A stretch of 64,000 nt of DNA, taken from Streptomyces clavifer (GTDB taxonomy: Bacteria; Actinomycetota; Actinomycetes; Streptomycetales; Streptomycetaceae). The translations under genes and the position numbers were made by a program. The DNA lies in assembly GCA_014651175.1 (NCBI GenBank), contig BMWJ01000001.1:186001-250000 (forward strand), in the 5' to 3' direction. Positions within the stretch are counted from its first letter, which is position 1. Every line of letters begins with the position of its first letter. A model generated the notes under the pieces. The model was not told the origin of the DNA and made no database searches. It worked only from the letters and a program-made list of their open reading frames with translations. Below, in pieces: positions 54,021 through 62,538 of this stretch.

Positions 54021-55583
54021 ATCAACGCGTCCAGCAGCCCCCCTGCCGTAGAACTGCACGGCATCACCAAGCGTTTCCCCGGCGTCGTCGCCAACCATGA
54101 CATCGGCATCACCGTCCGCAAGGGCACGGTCCACGCCCTCGTCGGCGAGAACGGTGCCGGCAAGTCCACCCTGATGAAGATCCTCTACGGCATGCAGAAG
54201 CCGGACGAGGGCACCATCGCCGTGGACGGCGAGCAGGTCTCGTTCACCAACCCGGGCGACGCCATCGCGCGCGGCATCGGCATGGTGCACCAGCACTTCA
54301 TGCTCGCCGACAACTTCACCGTCCTGGAGAACGTCGTTCTCGGCGGCGAGAAGCTGCACGGCATCGGCTCCGCCGCACGCAGGAAGATCAAGCAGATCTC
54401 CGACGCGTACGGCCTGGGGGTCCGGCCCGACGCGCTCGTCGAGGACCTCGGGGTCGCCGACCGCCAGCGCGTGGAGATCCTCAAGGTCCTCTACCGCGGC
54501 GCCCGCATCCTCATCCTCGACGAGCCGACCGCGGTGCTCGTCCCGCAGGAGGTCGACGCGCTCTTCGCGAACCTCCGCGAGCTCAAGGCCGAGGGCCTCA
54601 CCGTCATCTTCATCTCGCACAAGCTCGGCGAGGTCCTCTCGGTCGCCGACGAGATCACGGTGATCCGGCGCGGTACGACGGTGGGCACCGCCGATCCCGC
54701 GCACACCACCACCAAGCAGCTCGCCGAGCTGATGGTCGGCAGCGAGCTGCCGTCGCCCGAGACCCGCGAGTCGACGGTGACGGATGTGCCGATGCTCCGG
54801 GTCGAGGGGCTCTCCCTGACCGTGACGGACCCGGACGGGGTCGTCCGTGACGTCCTGACCGACGTCGACCTGACCATCCACAAGGGCGAGGTCCTCGGGA
54901 TCGCGGGTGTCGAGGGCAACGGCCAGACCGAGCTGATCGACGCGCTCATCGGCATGAAGTCGGCCGACAGCGGGGTGATCATCCTGGGCGACGAGGACAT
55001 CTCCCGTGTGCCCACGCGCAAGCGGCGCGAGGACGGCATCGGCTACATCCCCGAGGACCGGCACCGGCACGGAGTCCTGCTGGACGCGCCGCTCTGGGAG
55101 AACCGCATCCTCGGCCACGTCACCGAGAAGCCCAACAGCAAGGGCTTCCTGCTGGACCCCAAGGCGGCGCGCCACGACACCGAGCGGATCGTGCGCGAGT
55201 ACGACGTCCGCACCCCGGGCATCGAGGTCACGGCCGGCTCCCTCTCCGGCGGCAACCAGCAGAAGCTGATCGTCGGCCGCGAGATGAGCCACAACCCGAA
55301 GCTCCTGATCGCCGCCCACCCCACCCGTGGTGTGGACGTCGGCGCTCAGGCGCAGATCTGGGACCAGATCCGCGCGGCCCGCCGCGAGGGGCTCGCCGTC
55401 CTGCTCATCTCGGCGGACCTGGACGAGCTCATCGGGCTCTCCGACACCCTGCGTGTCATGTACCGCGGACAGCTCGTCGCGGACGCCGACCCCGCCACCA
55501 TCACCCCCGAGGAACTGGGCTCGGCCATGACCGGTGCCGCCGCCGGTCACCTCGAAGCAGCACCGGAGGACGAGGCCCGATGA
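54021..55583 (+). CDS. Nucleoside ABC transporter ATP-binding protein (double ATPase), probable ATC start
   Basis: About 520 residues with two ABC domains, like RbsA. Domain 1: Walker A GENGAGKST near residues 42-50, Walker B ILILDEPTAVL, with a degenerate signature (LGVADRQRVEILK). Domain 2: GVEGNGQTEL in place of Walker A, full signature LSGGNQQK, and LLIAAHPTRGVD. No ATG/GTG/TTG occurs in frame between the promoter and the conserved start; ATC 54021 lies eight bases after AAGGAG and is the best candidate (GTC 54018 is next). Upstream in-frame ATG 53907 would precede the -35. Stop overlaps the permease ATG. Confidence 0.9.
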   Translation: MNASSSPPAVELHGITKRFPGVVANHDIGITVRKGTVHALVGENGAGKSTLMKILYGMQKPDEGTIAVDGEQVSFTNPGDAIARGIGMVHQHFMLADNFTVLENVVLGGEKLHGIGSAARRKIKQISDAYGLGVRPDALVEDLGVADRQRVEILKVLYRGARILILDEPTAVLVPQEVDALFANLRELKAEGLTVIFISHKLGEVLSVADEITVIRRGTTVGTADPAHTTTKQLAELMVGSELPSPETRESTVTDVPMLRVEGLSLTVTDPDGVVRDVLTDVDLTIHKGEVLGIAGVEGNGQTELIDALIGMKSADSGVIILGDEDISRVPTRKRREDGIGYIPEDRHRHGVLLDAPLWENRILGHVTEKPNSKGFLLDPKAARHDTERIVREYDVRTPGIEVTAGSLSGGNQQKLIVGREMSHNPKLLIAAHPTRGVDVGAQAQIWDQIRAARREGLAVLLISADLDELIGLSDTLRVMYRGQLVADADPATITPEELGSAMTGAAAGHLEAAPEDEAR

Positions 55584-56698
55584 GGAAATTCGACAAGGAC
55601 CGGCTGATCCTGGGCTTCGCCGGGCCGGCGCTCGCCCTGGTCGTGGCCTTCGCGCTCAGCACCCTGGTGCTGCTCGTGTCGAACCGTGATCCGTTCGAGC
55701 TGTACCGGCTGCTGTTCGAGCAGGCGTCGTACTCCGACGTGCAGGTCCTGATCATCAACCAGGCCGGCACGTACTACCTCGCCGCCCTCGCGGTCGCGGT
55801 GGGCTTCCGGATGAACCTCTTCAACATCGGCGTCGACGGCCAGTACCGGCTCGCGGCGATGATGGCGGCCCTGGTCGGCGCGAGCGTCGACCTCCCCGGG
55901 CCGCTCCAGATCGCCCTCATCGTCATCGTCGCGATGCTGGTGGGCGCGTTCTGGGCAGGTATCGCGGGCGTCCTCAAGACGACCCGGGGGGTGAGCGAGG
56001 TCGTCGCGACGATCATGCTCAACTCCATCGCGACCTCGCTGATCGCCTGGCTGATCCTCCCGAAGAACTTCGGTGACCAGGCAGCCGGTTCCAACAACCT
56101 GACCACGGGCGAGATCCCGGAGTCCGGCTGGTTCCCGGGGCTGTCCATGGGTGCCGACGCCGGAGAGATCTACGGCTTCACCTTCGTCGCCGCCAGCTGC
56201 GGCCTCGTGTACTGGTTCGTGCTGAACCGCACCCGTTTCGGCTTCGACCTGCGGGCCACGGGAGCCAGCGAGAGCGCCGCCCAGGCCTCCGGTGTGGACG
56301 CCAAGAAGATGATCCTCACCTCCATGCTGATCTCCGGCGCGGTCGCCGGCCTCGCGGGCATGCCGACGCTGCTGGGCGACACCCACACCTACAGCCTCGA
56401 CTTCCCCGTAGGTATCGGCTTCACGGGCATCACCATCGCGCTGCTCGGCCGGAACCACCCGGTGGGCATCGCCCTCAGCGCCCTGCTGATCGCGTTCCTG
56501 GACAAGGCCTCGTCCCCGCTCGACCAGTTCGGGTTCGAGAAGGAGATCGCCACGATCATGCAGGGCCTGATCGTGATCTCCGTCGTCATCAGCTACGAAC
56601 TGGTCCGGCGTTACGGGACCCGGCGTCAGCAGCAGAAGGTCGGCGAAGAGCTCGCCGCCGGCCACTCCCTCACCACCGAGAAGGAGGCGGCCCTGTGA
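55580..56698 (+). CDS. Nucleoside ABC transporter permease 1
   Basis: 372 residues with about nine hydrophobic helices of the branched-chain/ribose-type permease family. The conserved FRMNLFNIGVDGQYRLAAMM and VSEVVATIMLN are visible, followed by GATGASESAAQASGV-like coupling-helix region (RATGASESAAQASGV). Forms the membrane channel with the next gene product. ATG overlaps the ATPase stop (ATGA) and its own stop overlaps the next GTG (GTGA). Confidence 0.93.
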   Translation: MRKFDKDRLILGFAGPALALVVAFALSTLVLLVSNRDPFELYRLLFEQASYSDVQVLIINQAGTYYLAALAVAVGFRMNLFNIGVDGQYRLAAMMAALVGASVDLPGPLQIALIVIVAMLVGAFWAGIAGVLKTTRGVSEVVATIMLNSIATSLIAWLILPKNFGDQAAGSNNLTTGEIPESGWFPGLSMGADAGEIYGFTFVAASCGLVYWFVLNRTRFGFDLRATGASESAAQASGVDAKKMILTSMLISGAVAGLAGMPTLLGDTHTYSLDFPVGIGFTGITIALLGRNHPVGIALSALLIAFLDKASSPLDQFGFEKEIATIMQGLIVISVVISYELVRRYGTRRQQQKVGEELAAGHSLTTEKEAAL

Positions 56699-57954
56699 GC
56701 ACCAAAGCCCCTGCCGCACGCGTCGCCGCCAAGAAGGGCGGACGCCGCAAACTCTCCCTGCCCGTCGTCCTCCTGATCATCGCCGGTGCGCTCGCCCTCG
56801 TCTCGCTGGTCCGCCTGATCAGCGGCGCGAACGACGTGACCTCCGTGGGCCAGGTCGCGGGCGCCCTGGAACTCGCCGTCCCCATCGGCCTCGCCGGCCT
56901 CGGCGGTCTGTGGGCCGAGCGCGCGGGCGTCGTCAACATCGGCCTCGAAGGCATGATGATCCTCGGCACCTGGTTCGGTGCCTGGGCCGGATTCCAGTGG
57001 GGCCCGTGGGCGGGCGTGCTGTTCGGCATCATCGGCGGCGCGCTCGGCGGTCTGCTGCACGCGGTCATCACCGTCACCTTCGGCGTGAACCACATCGTCT
57101 CCGGTGTGGCGATCAACATCCTCGCCGTCGGCGTCACCCGCTACCTCTCGAACTTCACCTTCGCCGAGGAGCCCGGCGGTTCCTCCAAGCAGTCGCCCCG
57201 GCTGGAGGAGATCGACAAGATCACCATTCCAGGCCTGTCGGACTGGATGCAGGACCTCCAGCAACACCACTGGTTCTTCGTCTCCGACCTCGCCGGCATC
57301 ATCGGCGGGCTGGTCACCGGCCTGTCCCTGCTGACCGTCATCGCCCTGCTCCTGATCCCCGTCACCTGGTGGGTGCTCTGGCGCACGGCCTTCGGCCTGC
57401 GACTCCGCTCCTGCGGCGAGAGCCCGGTGGCCGCCGAGACCCTCGGCGTGAACGTCTACAAGTACAAGTACATCGCCGTCACCATCTCGGGTGGTCTGGC
57501 CGGCCTCGGCGGTGCCTTCCTCGCCCTCGTCGCCACCAGCATCTACCAGGAGGGCCAGACCGGCGGCCGCGGCTACATCGGTCTCGCCGCGATGATCTTC
57601 GGTAACTGGATGCCGGGCGGAATGGCCCTGGGTGCCGGGCTCTTCGGCTTCACCGACAGCCTCAAGCTGCGCGGCGGCGCAGAGAACGTGCACGCGATGC
57701 TGCTGCTCCTGGCGATCCTGCTGGTGATCGCCGCGGTCTGGCAGCTGTACCGCAAGAAGTACGTCGCCGCGGTGATCTCGGCCGCCTGCTCCGCGCTGCT
57801 GTTCACCTGGTACGCGCTGACGGACCAGGTCCCCAGCCAGTTCGTCGACGCCGCCCCCTACGTCACCACGCTGCTCGTGCTCGCGCTGTCGGCGCAGCGG
57901 CTGCGGATGCCGAAGGCGGACGGTCTGCCGTACCGCAAGGGCGAGGGCAAGTGA
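56695..57954 (+). CDS. Nucleoside ABC transporter permease 2
   Basis: 419 residues, paralogous to permease 1. Helices include PIGLAGLGGLWAERAGVVNI, the family motif GLEGMMILGTWFG, VNHIVSGVAINILAVG, and the coupling segment RSCGESPVAAETLGVNVYK. It is longer than usual because of two extra helices and a loop at the C-terminus. Four-base GTGA overlaps on both sides show tight coupling with permease 1 and cytidine deaminase. Confidence 0.93.
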   Translation: MSTKAPAARVAAKKGGRRKLSLPVVLLIIAGALALVSLVRLISGANDVTSVGQVAGALELAVPIGLAGLGGLWAERAGVVNIGLEGMMILGTWFGAWAGFQWGPWAGVLFGIIGGALGGLLHAVITVTFGVNHIVSGVAINILAVGVTRYLSNFTFAEEPGGSSKQSPRLEEIDKITIPGLSDWMQDLQQHHWFFVSDLAGIIGGLVTGLSLLTVIALLLIPVTWWVLWRTAFGLRLRSCGESPVAAETLGVNVYKYKYIAVTISGGLAGLGGAFLALVATSIYQEGQTGGRGYIGLAAMIFGNWMPGGMALGAGLFGFTDSLKLRGGAENVHAMLLLLAILLVIAAVWQLYRKKYVAAVISAACSALLFTWYALTDQVPSQFVDAAPYVTTLLVLALSAQRLRMPKADGLPYRKGEGK

Positions 57955-58361
57955 CACCGCCCGCCGCGGACGCCGGCCCGGTCGACTGGGAGGCGCTGCG
58001 CACGGCCGCCCGGGACGCGATGTCCCGGGCGTACGCCCCGTACTCGGGCTACCCGGTCGGCGTCGCGGCCCGCGTCGACGACGGGCGCACGATCGTCGGC
58101 TGCAACGTCGAGAACGCGTCGTACGGCATCGGCCTGTGCGCCGAGTGCGGCCTGGTCTCCCAGCTGGCCGCCACGGGCGGCGGCCGGCTGACCCACTTCA
58201 CCTGCGTGGACGGCACGGGCTCGGTGCTCGTGCCGTGCGGGCGGTGCCGGCAGCTGCTGTACGAGTTCGGAGGGCCCGAGCTCGTCCTGGAGACCCCGGA
58301 CGGTCTCCGGACGCTCGACGAGATGCTGCCGCAGGCCTTCGGGCCGCAGCACCTGGGGTAG
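57951..58361 (+). CDS. cdd: Cytidine deaminase
   Basis: 136 residues; deaminates cytidine and deoxycytidine to uridine and deoxyuridine in pyrimidine salvage. Zinc-site residues are C63-A-E65 (GLCAECG) and PCGRC (Cys96, Cys99); AYAPYSGYPVGVAA and GCNVENASYG form the substrate pocket. GTG 57951 overlaps the permease stop by four bases, so uptake and first-step metabolism are cotranslated. A 17-bp hairpin ends the operon. Confidence 0.95.
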   Translation: MTPPAADAGPVDWEALRTAARDAMSRAYAPYSGYPVGVAARVDDGRTIVGCNVENASYGIGLCAECGLVSQLAATGGGRLTHFTCVDGTGSVLVPCGRCRQLLYEFGGPELVLETPDGLRTLDEMLPQAFGPQHLG

Positions 58362-58364
58362 TAC

Positions 58365-58403
58365 GGGGAGGGGCCGCCGGGGTTCGCCCGGCGGCCCCTC
58401 CCC
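58365..58403 (+). terminator. Terminator of the nucleoside transporter-cdd operon
   Basis: 17-bp perfect stem (58365-58381 with 58387-58403), loop GTTCG, directly after the cdd stop. Confidence 0.88.
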
Positions 58404-58498
58404 CCTCGCTCACCGGGTGCGGGCCGGCTCGTGCCCGGCGGGAGCGTGAAGTTCCGTACCGGGTGGCCGGCTGCGAGCCGTTCGGTGATCCATCATTC

Positions 58499-58512
58499 TC
58501 TATGCGCGTAGA
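58499..58512 (+). promoter_or_regulatory. Palindromic operator upstream of deoA
   Basis: TCTATGCGCGTAGA, within the 16-base CTCTATGCGCGTAGAG, symmetric except for one pair; 48 bp before the deoA ATG. 13/14 match to the motif shared with the BMP and ABC promoters. Confidence 0.6.
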
Positions 58513-58560
58513 GTCATTCGGGACTCTTGCGTACGTAACCGGCCGGAAGGACTCCCTCCC

Positions 58561-59838
58561 ATGGACGTAATCTCCGTCATCCGCACCAAGCGGGACCGCG
58601 GCGAGCTCAGCCCCGAGCAGATCGACTGGGTCATCGACGCGTACACCCGCGGCGAGGTCGCCGACGAGCAGATGTCCGCGCTGGCCATGGCGATCCTGCT
58701 GAACGGCATGAACCGTACGGAGATCGCCCGCTGGACCGCCGCGATGATCGCCTCCGGCGAGCGGATGAACTTCGACGCGCTGTCCCGCCCCACCACCGAC
58801 AAGCACTCCACGGGCGGTGTCGGCGACAAGATCACCCTGCCGCTCGCCCCGCTCGTCGCCGCCTGCGGCGCGGCCGTACCGCAGCTCAGCGGCCGGGGCC
58901 TCGGCCACACCGGTGGCACGCTCGACAAGCTGGAGTCCATCCCCGGCTGGCGGGCCCACATCTCCAACGCCGAGATGCTGAACGTCCTCGACACCACCGG
59001 CGCCGTGATCTGCGCGGCGGGCGACGGACTCGCCCCCGCGGACAAGAAGCTGTACGCGCTCCGCGACGTCACCGGCACCGTCGAGGCCATTCCGCTCATC
59101 GCCAGCTCGATCATGTCCAAGAAGATCGCCGAGGGCACCGGCGCGCTCGTCCTGGACGTCAAGGTCGGCTCCGGCGCCTTCATGAAGACCATCGAGGACG
59201 CCCGCGAACTGGCCTCCACCATGGTCGCGCTCGGCACGGACAGTGGCGTGCGGACGGTCGCGCTGCTCACCGACATGTCCACCCCGCTCGGCCTGACCGC
59301 GGGCAACGCCCTGGAAGTCCGCGAGTCCGTCGAGGTCCTCGCGGGCGGCGGCCCCCAGGACGTCGTCGACCTGACGCTCGCCCTGGCCCGCGAGATGCTG
59401 GACGCCGCCGGGCTCAAGGACGCCGACCCGGAGAAGGCCCTCGCCGACGGCTCCGCCATGGACGTGTGGCGGCGCATGATCTCCGCCCAGGGCGGCAACC
59501 CGGACGCCGAGCTCCCCGTCGCCCGCGAGCAGCACGTGATCACGGCCCCGTCCTCCGGTGTGCTGACCCGCCTGGACGCCTACGGCGTCGGTGTCGCCGC
59601 CTGGCGCCTCGGTGCCGGCCGGGCCCGCAAGGAGGACCCGGTGCAGGCGGGCGCGGGCGTGGAGCTGCACGCCAAGCCCGGCGACACCGTGACCGAGGGG
59701 CAGCCGCTGCTGACCCTGCACACGGACACCCCCGAGAAGTTCGAGTACGCCCTGAAGGCGCTGCCCGGCTCCTACGACATCGCCCCGGGCGGCACGCCGT
59801 TCACCGCCACCCCGGTCGTGCGGGAACGTATCGCCTGA
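58561..59838 (+). CDS. deoA: Thymidine (pyrimidine nucleoside) phosphorylase
   Basis: 425 residues; phosphorolyses thymidine or uridine to base and (deoxy)ribose-1-phosphate. The signature SGRGLGHTGGTLDKLESIPG and phosphate-site K81-HSTGGVGD-K90 are intact, as is KKIAEGTGALVLDVKVGSGA. Follows cdd in the salvage order (deaminate, then phosphorolyse) but has its own promoter region after a strong terminator. ATG 58561 is preceded by GGAAGGA at about ten bases. A hairpin follows. Confidence 0.96.
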   Translation: MDVISVIRTKRDRGELSPEQIDWVIDAYTRGEVADEQMSALAMAILLNGMNRTEIARWTAAMIASGERMNFDALSRPTTDKHSTGGVGDKITLPLAPLVAACGAAVPQLSGRGLGHTGGTLDKLESIPGWRAHISNAEMLNVLDTTGAVICAAGDGLAPADKKLYALRDVTGTVEAIPLIASSIMSKKIAEGTGALVLDVKVGSGAFMKTIEDARELASTMVALGTDSGVRTVALLTDMSTPLGLTAGNALEVRESVEVLAGGGPQDVVDLTLALAREMLDAAGLKDADPEKALADGSAMDVWRRMISAQGGNPDAELPVAREQHVITAPSSGVLTRLDAYGVGVAAWRLGAGRARKEDPVQAGAGVELHAKPGDTVTEGQPLLTLHTDTPEKFEYALKALPGSYDIAPGGTPFTATPVVRERIA

Positions 59839-59859
59839 CCTGCGGTCTCCCCTTCCGGG

Positions 59860-59895
59860 CGAACGGGACCGGTGGAGCACCACCGGTCCCGTTCG
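59860..59895 (+). terminator. Terminator after deoA
   Basis: 16-bp perfect stem (59860-59875 with 59880-59895), 4-base loop AGCA. Confidence 0.87.
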
Positions 59896-59994
59896 GCGTG
59901 CCGGACCCGGTGACGCACCGCAAGGGGGGACCGGCACGAGCGCACCCACCGGGGACGTCCCCGGTGAGCCGGGCCACGGGCACGGGCCCGAGCG

Positions 59995-60357
59995 ATGAGT
60001 TTCGGGTGGCGCGCCGGTCTCTGTGGTGTGGATGCCCTCACTCCGAACGCCCTCGTCCTCACCGGCCGCGTCACCCGCGCCGATGTGCCGGCACTCTGCG
60101 CCCGGCTGCAGGCCCTGCTGGACGGCCGCGCGGTCGCGGTGCCGCCCGCCGCCGCGACCGTCGTGGACTGCGACGTGGGCGGCGTCATACGCCCGGATCT
60201 GGCCCTGGTCGAGGCGGTGGCCCGGCTGGGGCTCGTCGCACGCCGTGCCGGGGACGTCGAGCTCCGGCTGCGCAACGTCCCGGCCGAACTCACCGCCCTG
60301 CTCGACCTCGTGGGGCTCACGGACGTGGTGGGCCACATCCGGGCCGACCCGGAGTGA
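59995..60357 (+). CDS. STAS-domain protein
   Basis: 120 residues forming one STAS-like domain: strand NALVLTGRVTRADVPALCARL, then ATVVDCDVGGVIRPDLALVEAVARLG and VELRLRNVPAELTALLDLVG, which is very typical of the family C-terminal strand-helix pair. In anti-anti-sigma STAS proteins the loop after the central strand is DSxG with a phosphorylated Ser; here it reads RPDLA, so classical phosphorylation is unlikely. No kinase or sigma-B-type gene is adjacent. The SD is weak. Confidence 0.8.
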   Translation: MSFGWRAGLCGVDALTPNALVLTGRVTRADVPALCARLQALLDGRAVAVPPAAATVVDCDVGGVIRPDLALVEAVARLGLVARRAGDVELRLRNVPAELTALLDLVGLTDVVGHIRADPE

Positions 60358-60363
60358 CCCCGC

Positions 60364-60642
60364 TCAGCGGACCACGGCGAAGTAGCACACGTGCTGCACC
60401 GCCCGTGTGTCCGGCGTCCCGGCAGGGAGCGGTGGCGCGGTGCCCGTCACGGACGACGGTGACGTGTCGCACGAGCCGCCCTCCGGCTGAGGCCCCGGGG
60501 CGGCGTCCCCCGGAGCGCTGCCGGAGGCCGGCGCCGGGCGCGGGCCCGCCGTGGCGGACGGCTCGCCCAGCCACAGCGTGGCCGCCCAGCCACCCGCCAC
60601 GAGCAGCGCCCACCCGGCCACCACCGGTCTGCCGATCCTCAC
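60364..60642 (-). CDS. Small single-pass membrane/exported protein, partner of the upstream sigma factor
   Basis: 92 residues: basic start, one hydrophobic helix (about 8-23, VAGWALLVAGGWAATLW), then a Pro/Ala/Gly-rich exported part with two cysteines. GTG 60642 overlaps the sigma-factor stop by four bases (GTGA). No known domain. The tight coupling suggests a role with the sigma factor, but nothing in its sequence shows what. Confidence 0.65.
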   Translation of the reverse strand: MRIGRPVVAGWALLVAGGWAATLWLGEPSATAGPRPAPASGSAPGDAAPGPQPEGGSCDTSPSSVTGTAPPLPAGTPDTRAVQHVCYFAVVR

Positions 60643-61628
60643 GACGCGGCGTCGTCCAGACGGTCCGGGAACCCGAACAGGGGGAACCAGCGCGGGGTGT
60701 CCAGGAAGCAGTGCATCCCGGTGATCGCGCCGTCCGAGATGTCGATGACCTGCACCGCCCACGGCACGAGGCCCCGGCCGTCCGGATCCGGCTTGTACTG
60801 GGCGAAGGCCGGGGTGCCGTTGGCCACCGTCGCCAGCAGCCGGGATCCGGCGCAGGACGCGCCGATGCTGAGCATGAAGCCCGTGATGTCGTCGTGCCCC
60901 CGCAGCCAGAGGTCGAACGGCGGCATGGTCATCACGGCGTCCTCGTGGAGGAGCGCGGTCAGCGCCGTCATGTCGTACCCCTCGAACGCCGCCACGTACC
61001 GGTCGAGGAGCTTGCGCTGCTCCTCGTCCAGCGGGTTCGCGGTGTCCGGGGCTGAGCTGTCCGTGTCCGCCAGCGTGGCCCTGGCCCGCTGCAGGGCGCT
61101 GTTGACCGAGGCGACCGAGGTGTCGAGCAGCTCGGCGACCTCGCTCGCCCTCCACGCCAGGACCTCGCGCAGGATCAGCACCGCGCGCTGCTTGGGCGGC
61201 AGGTGCTGGAGCGCCGCGACGAACGCCAGGCGCACGGACTCGCGGGCGACCGCGGCCTCGGCCGGGTCGGCCACCGACGGCAGGATGCGGCCGTCCGGCA
61301 CCGGCTCCAGCCAGGTGTTCTCCGGGAGCGGGTTGAGCGCGGCCTGCGCCAGCGGGGTCGGGCCGGTGAGATCGACCGGCCTGGCCCGCTTGTTGCCCGC
61401 TTTCAGCATGTCCAGGCAGACGTTCGTCGCGATCCGGTAGAGCCAGGAGCGCAGCGAGGAACGGCCCTCGAACTTGTCGAAGCTGCGCCAGGCGCGGACG
61501 AGCGTGTCCTGGACCGCGTCCTCCGCCTCGAAGGCCGAGCCGAGCATCCGGTAGCAGTAGCCGGTCAGCTCGACCCGGTGTCCCTCCAGACGGCTGTCGA
61601 TGTCGGCCGTCGCCGCCTGATCGCTCAT
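60639..61628 (-). CDS. ECF sigma factor with C-terminal SnoaL-like domain
   Basis: 329 residues from ATG 61628 (GGAG about four bases upstream). Region 2 (about 15-80: ELTGYCYRMLGSAFEAEDAV, FDKFEGRSSLRSWLYRIATN) and region 4 (about 135-190: LQHLPPKQRAVLILREVL, SVASVNSALQRARATL) are followed by a SnoaL/NTF2-like domain (about 210-325) with YVAAFEGYDMTALTALLHED, MPPFDLWLRGHDDI and GMHCFLDTPRWFPLFGFP. This architecture is that of extended ECF factors (SigJ-like/TIGR02960-like) in which the fused domain, rather than an anti-sigma factor, modulates activity. Confidence 0.9.
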   Translation of the reverse strand: MSDQAATADIDSRLEGHRVELTGYCYRMLGSAFEAEDAVQDTLVRAWRSFDKFEGRSSLRSWLYRIATNVCLDMLKAGNKRARPVDLTGPTPLAQAALNPLPENTWLEPVPDGRILPSVADPAEAAVARESVRLAFVAALQHLPPKQRAVLILREVLAWRASEVAELLDTSVASVNSALQRARATLADTDSSAPDTANPLDEEQRKLLDRYVAAFEGYDMTALTALLHEDAVMTMPPFDLWLRGHDDITGFMLSIGASCAGSRLLATVANGTPAFAQYKPDPDGRGLVPWAVQVIDISDGAITGMHCFLDTPRWFPLFGFPDRLDDAAS

Positions 61629-61729
61629 CGCTCCACTCCACCCCTGTTGCGCTGTGACACCGCTCACCCGGCACTGTGGAAGCTACCCCAGGGCACTGAC
61701 AACGGGGTGGGAAGCAGGGAAGCCGCAGC

Positions 61730-62446
61730 TCAGGTGCCGGGCTTGCGGCCGTACACGAAGACGTCGTCGCCCTTCTTCAGCAGGCTCCAGTACGACTTCG
61801 CGTCCGACGGGCGCATGTTGACGCAGCCGGCCGACCCGGGGTTGTTGTACATGGACTTGGTGACCGAGTGGAACGCCTGGCCGCCGTCGAAGAACTGCGC
61901 GTAGGGCATCCGCACGTCGTAGAGCGTCGACCAGTGGTCGATGTTGCGCCAGTAGATCTTCGTCGAACCGGTCCGCGTCTCCGCGCCGTTGCGTCCCGTC
62001 CGCACCGCCACCGGGCCGAACTTCAGCTTGCTGCCGTCCTGGATCCAGCTCAGCTGCCGGGTCAGGTCCACGCAGGCGATGCGCCCCTTGTTCGTGGGGC
62101 ACTTCTTCGCGGCGTTGGGGTTCTTCCCGGCCGCCTTCTGGGCGGTGATCGTCTTCATCGTGCGCCAGGTGACCGGACCCGCGTACCCGACGGCGGGCGT
62201 GATGCCCTTCGCCACCTGGAACGAGCGGATCGCGTTGCAGTCCGCCGTCGACTGACGGCCGTCGGCGGTCCGCTTCAGGTACTTCTCGACCTGCTTCTGG
62301 TACGGGCCCGTCCCCGCCGTGCAGGACGCCGCCTGGGCGGCCGTCCCGGTGCCCAGCACCAGCGCCGGTGCGGCCAGCAGCCCGGCGACGGACAGCGCGG
62401 TGCCGCGCCGCATCCGTACGCCGTGTGTCTTCCCCGTGATTCCCAT
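61730..62446 (-). CDS. Secreted L,D-transpeptidase-like protein with variant SAGC active site
   Basis: 238 residues: Sec signal peptide (to about residue 40, ending AAQA), a small peptidoglycan-binding-like helical region with AIRSFQVAKGITPAVGYAG, then a YkuD domain (IACVDLTRQLSWIQDG to the end). The nucleophile is Cys208 in S205-A-G-C208; the usual SHGC has lost its histidine, while the upstream FHS histidine (AFHSVTKSMY) is present. Similar domain order to the lipoprotein transpeptidase at 29986-30882 but without a lipobox. ATG 62446 is preceded by a purine-rich GGGGAGCGGAC. Confidence 0.85.
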   Translation of the reverse strand: MGITGKTHGVRMRRGTALSVAGLLAAPALVLGTGTAAQAASCTAGTGPYQKQVEKYLKRTADGRQSTADCNAIRSFQVAKGITPAVGYAGPVTWRTMKTITAQKAAGKNPNAAKKCPTNKGRIACVDLTRQLSWIQDGSKLKFGPVAVRTGRNGAETRTGSTKIYWRNIDHWSTLYDVRMPYAQFFDGGQAFHSVTKSMYNNPGSAGCVNMRPSDAKSYWSLLKKGDDVFVYGRKPGT

Positions 62447-62538
62447 GTACGTCCGCTCCCCTTCGCGTGTCCCGTGCGGTGCCGTGACTCCGCTTGTTGG
62501 ACGCGCACGGGGGAGCCGCGGTTGTGCTGCGGCAGGTC

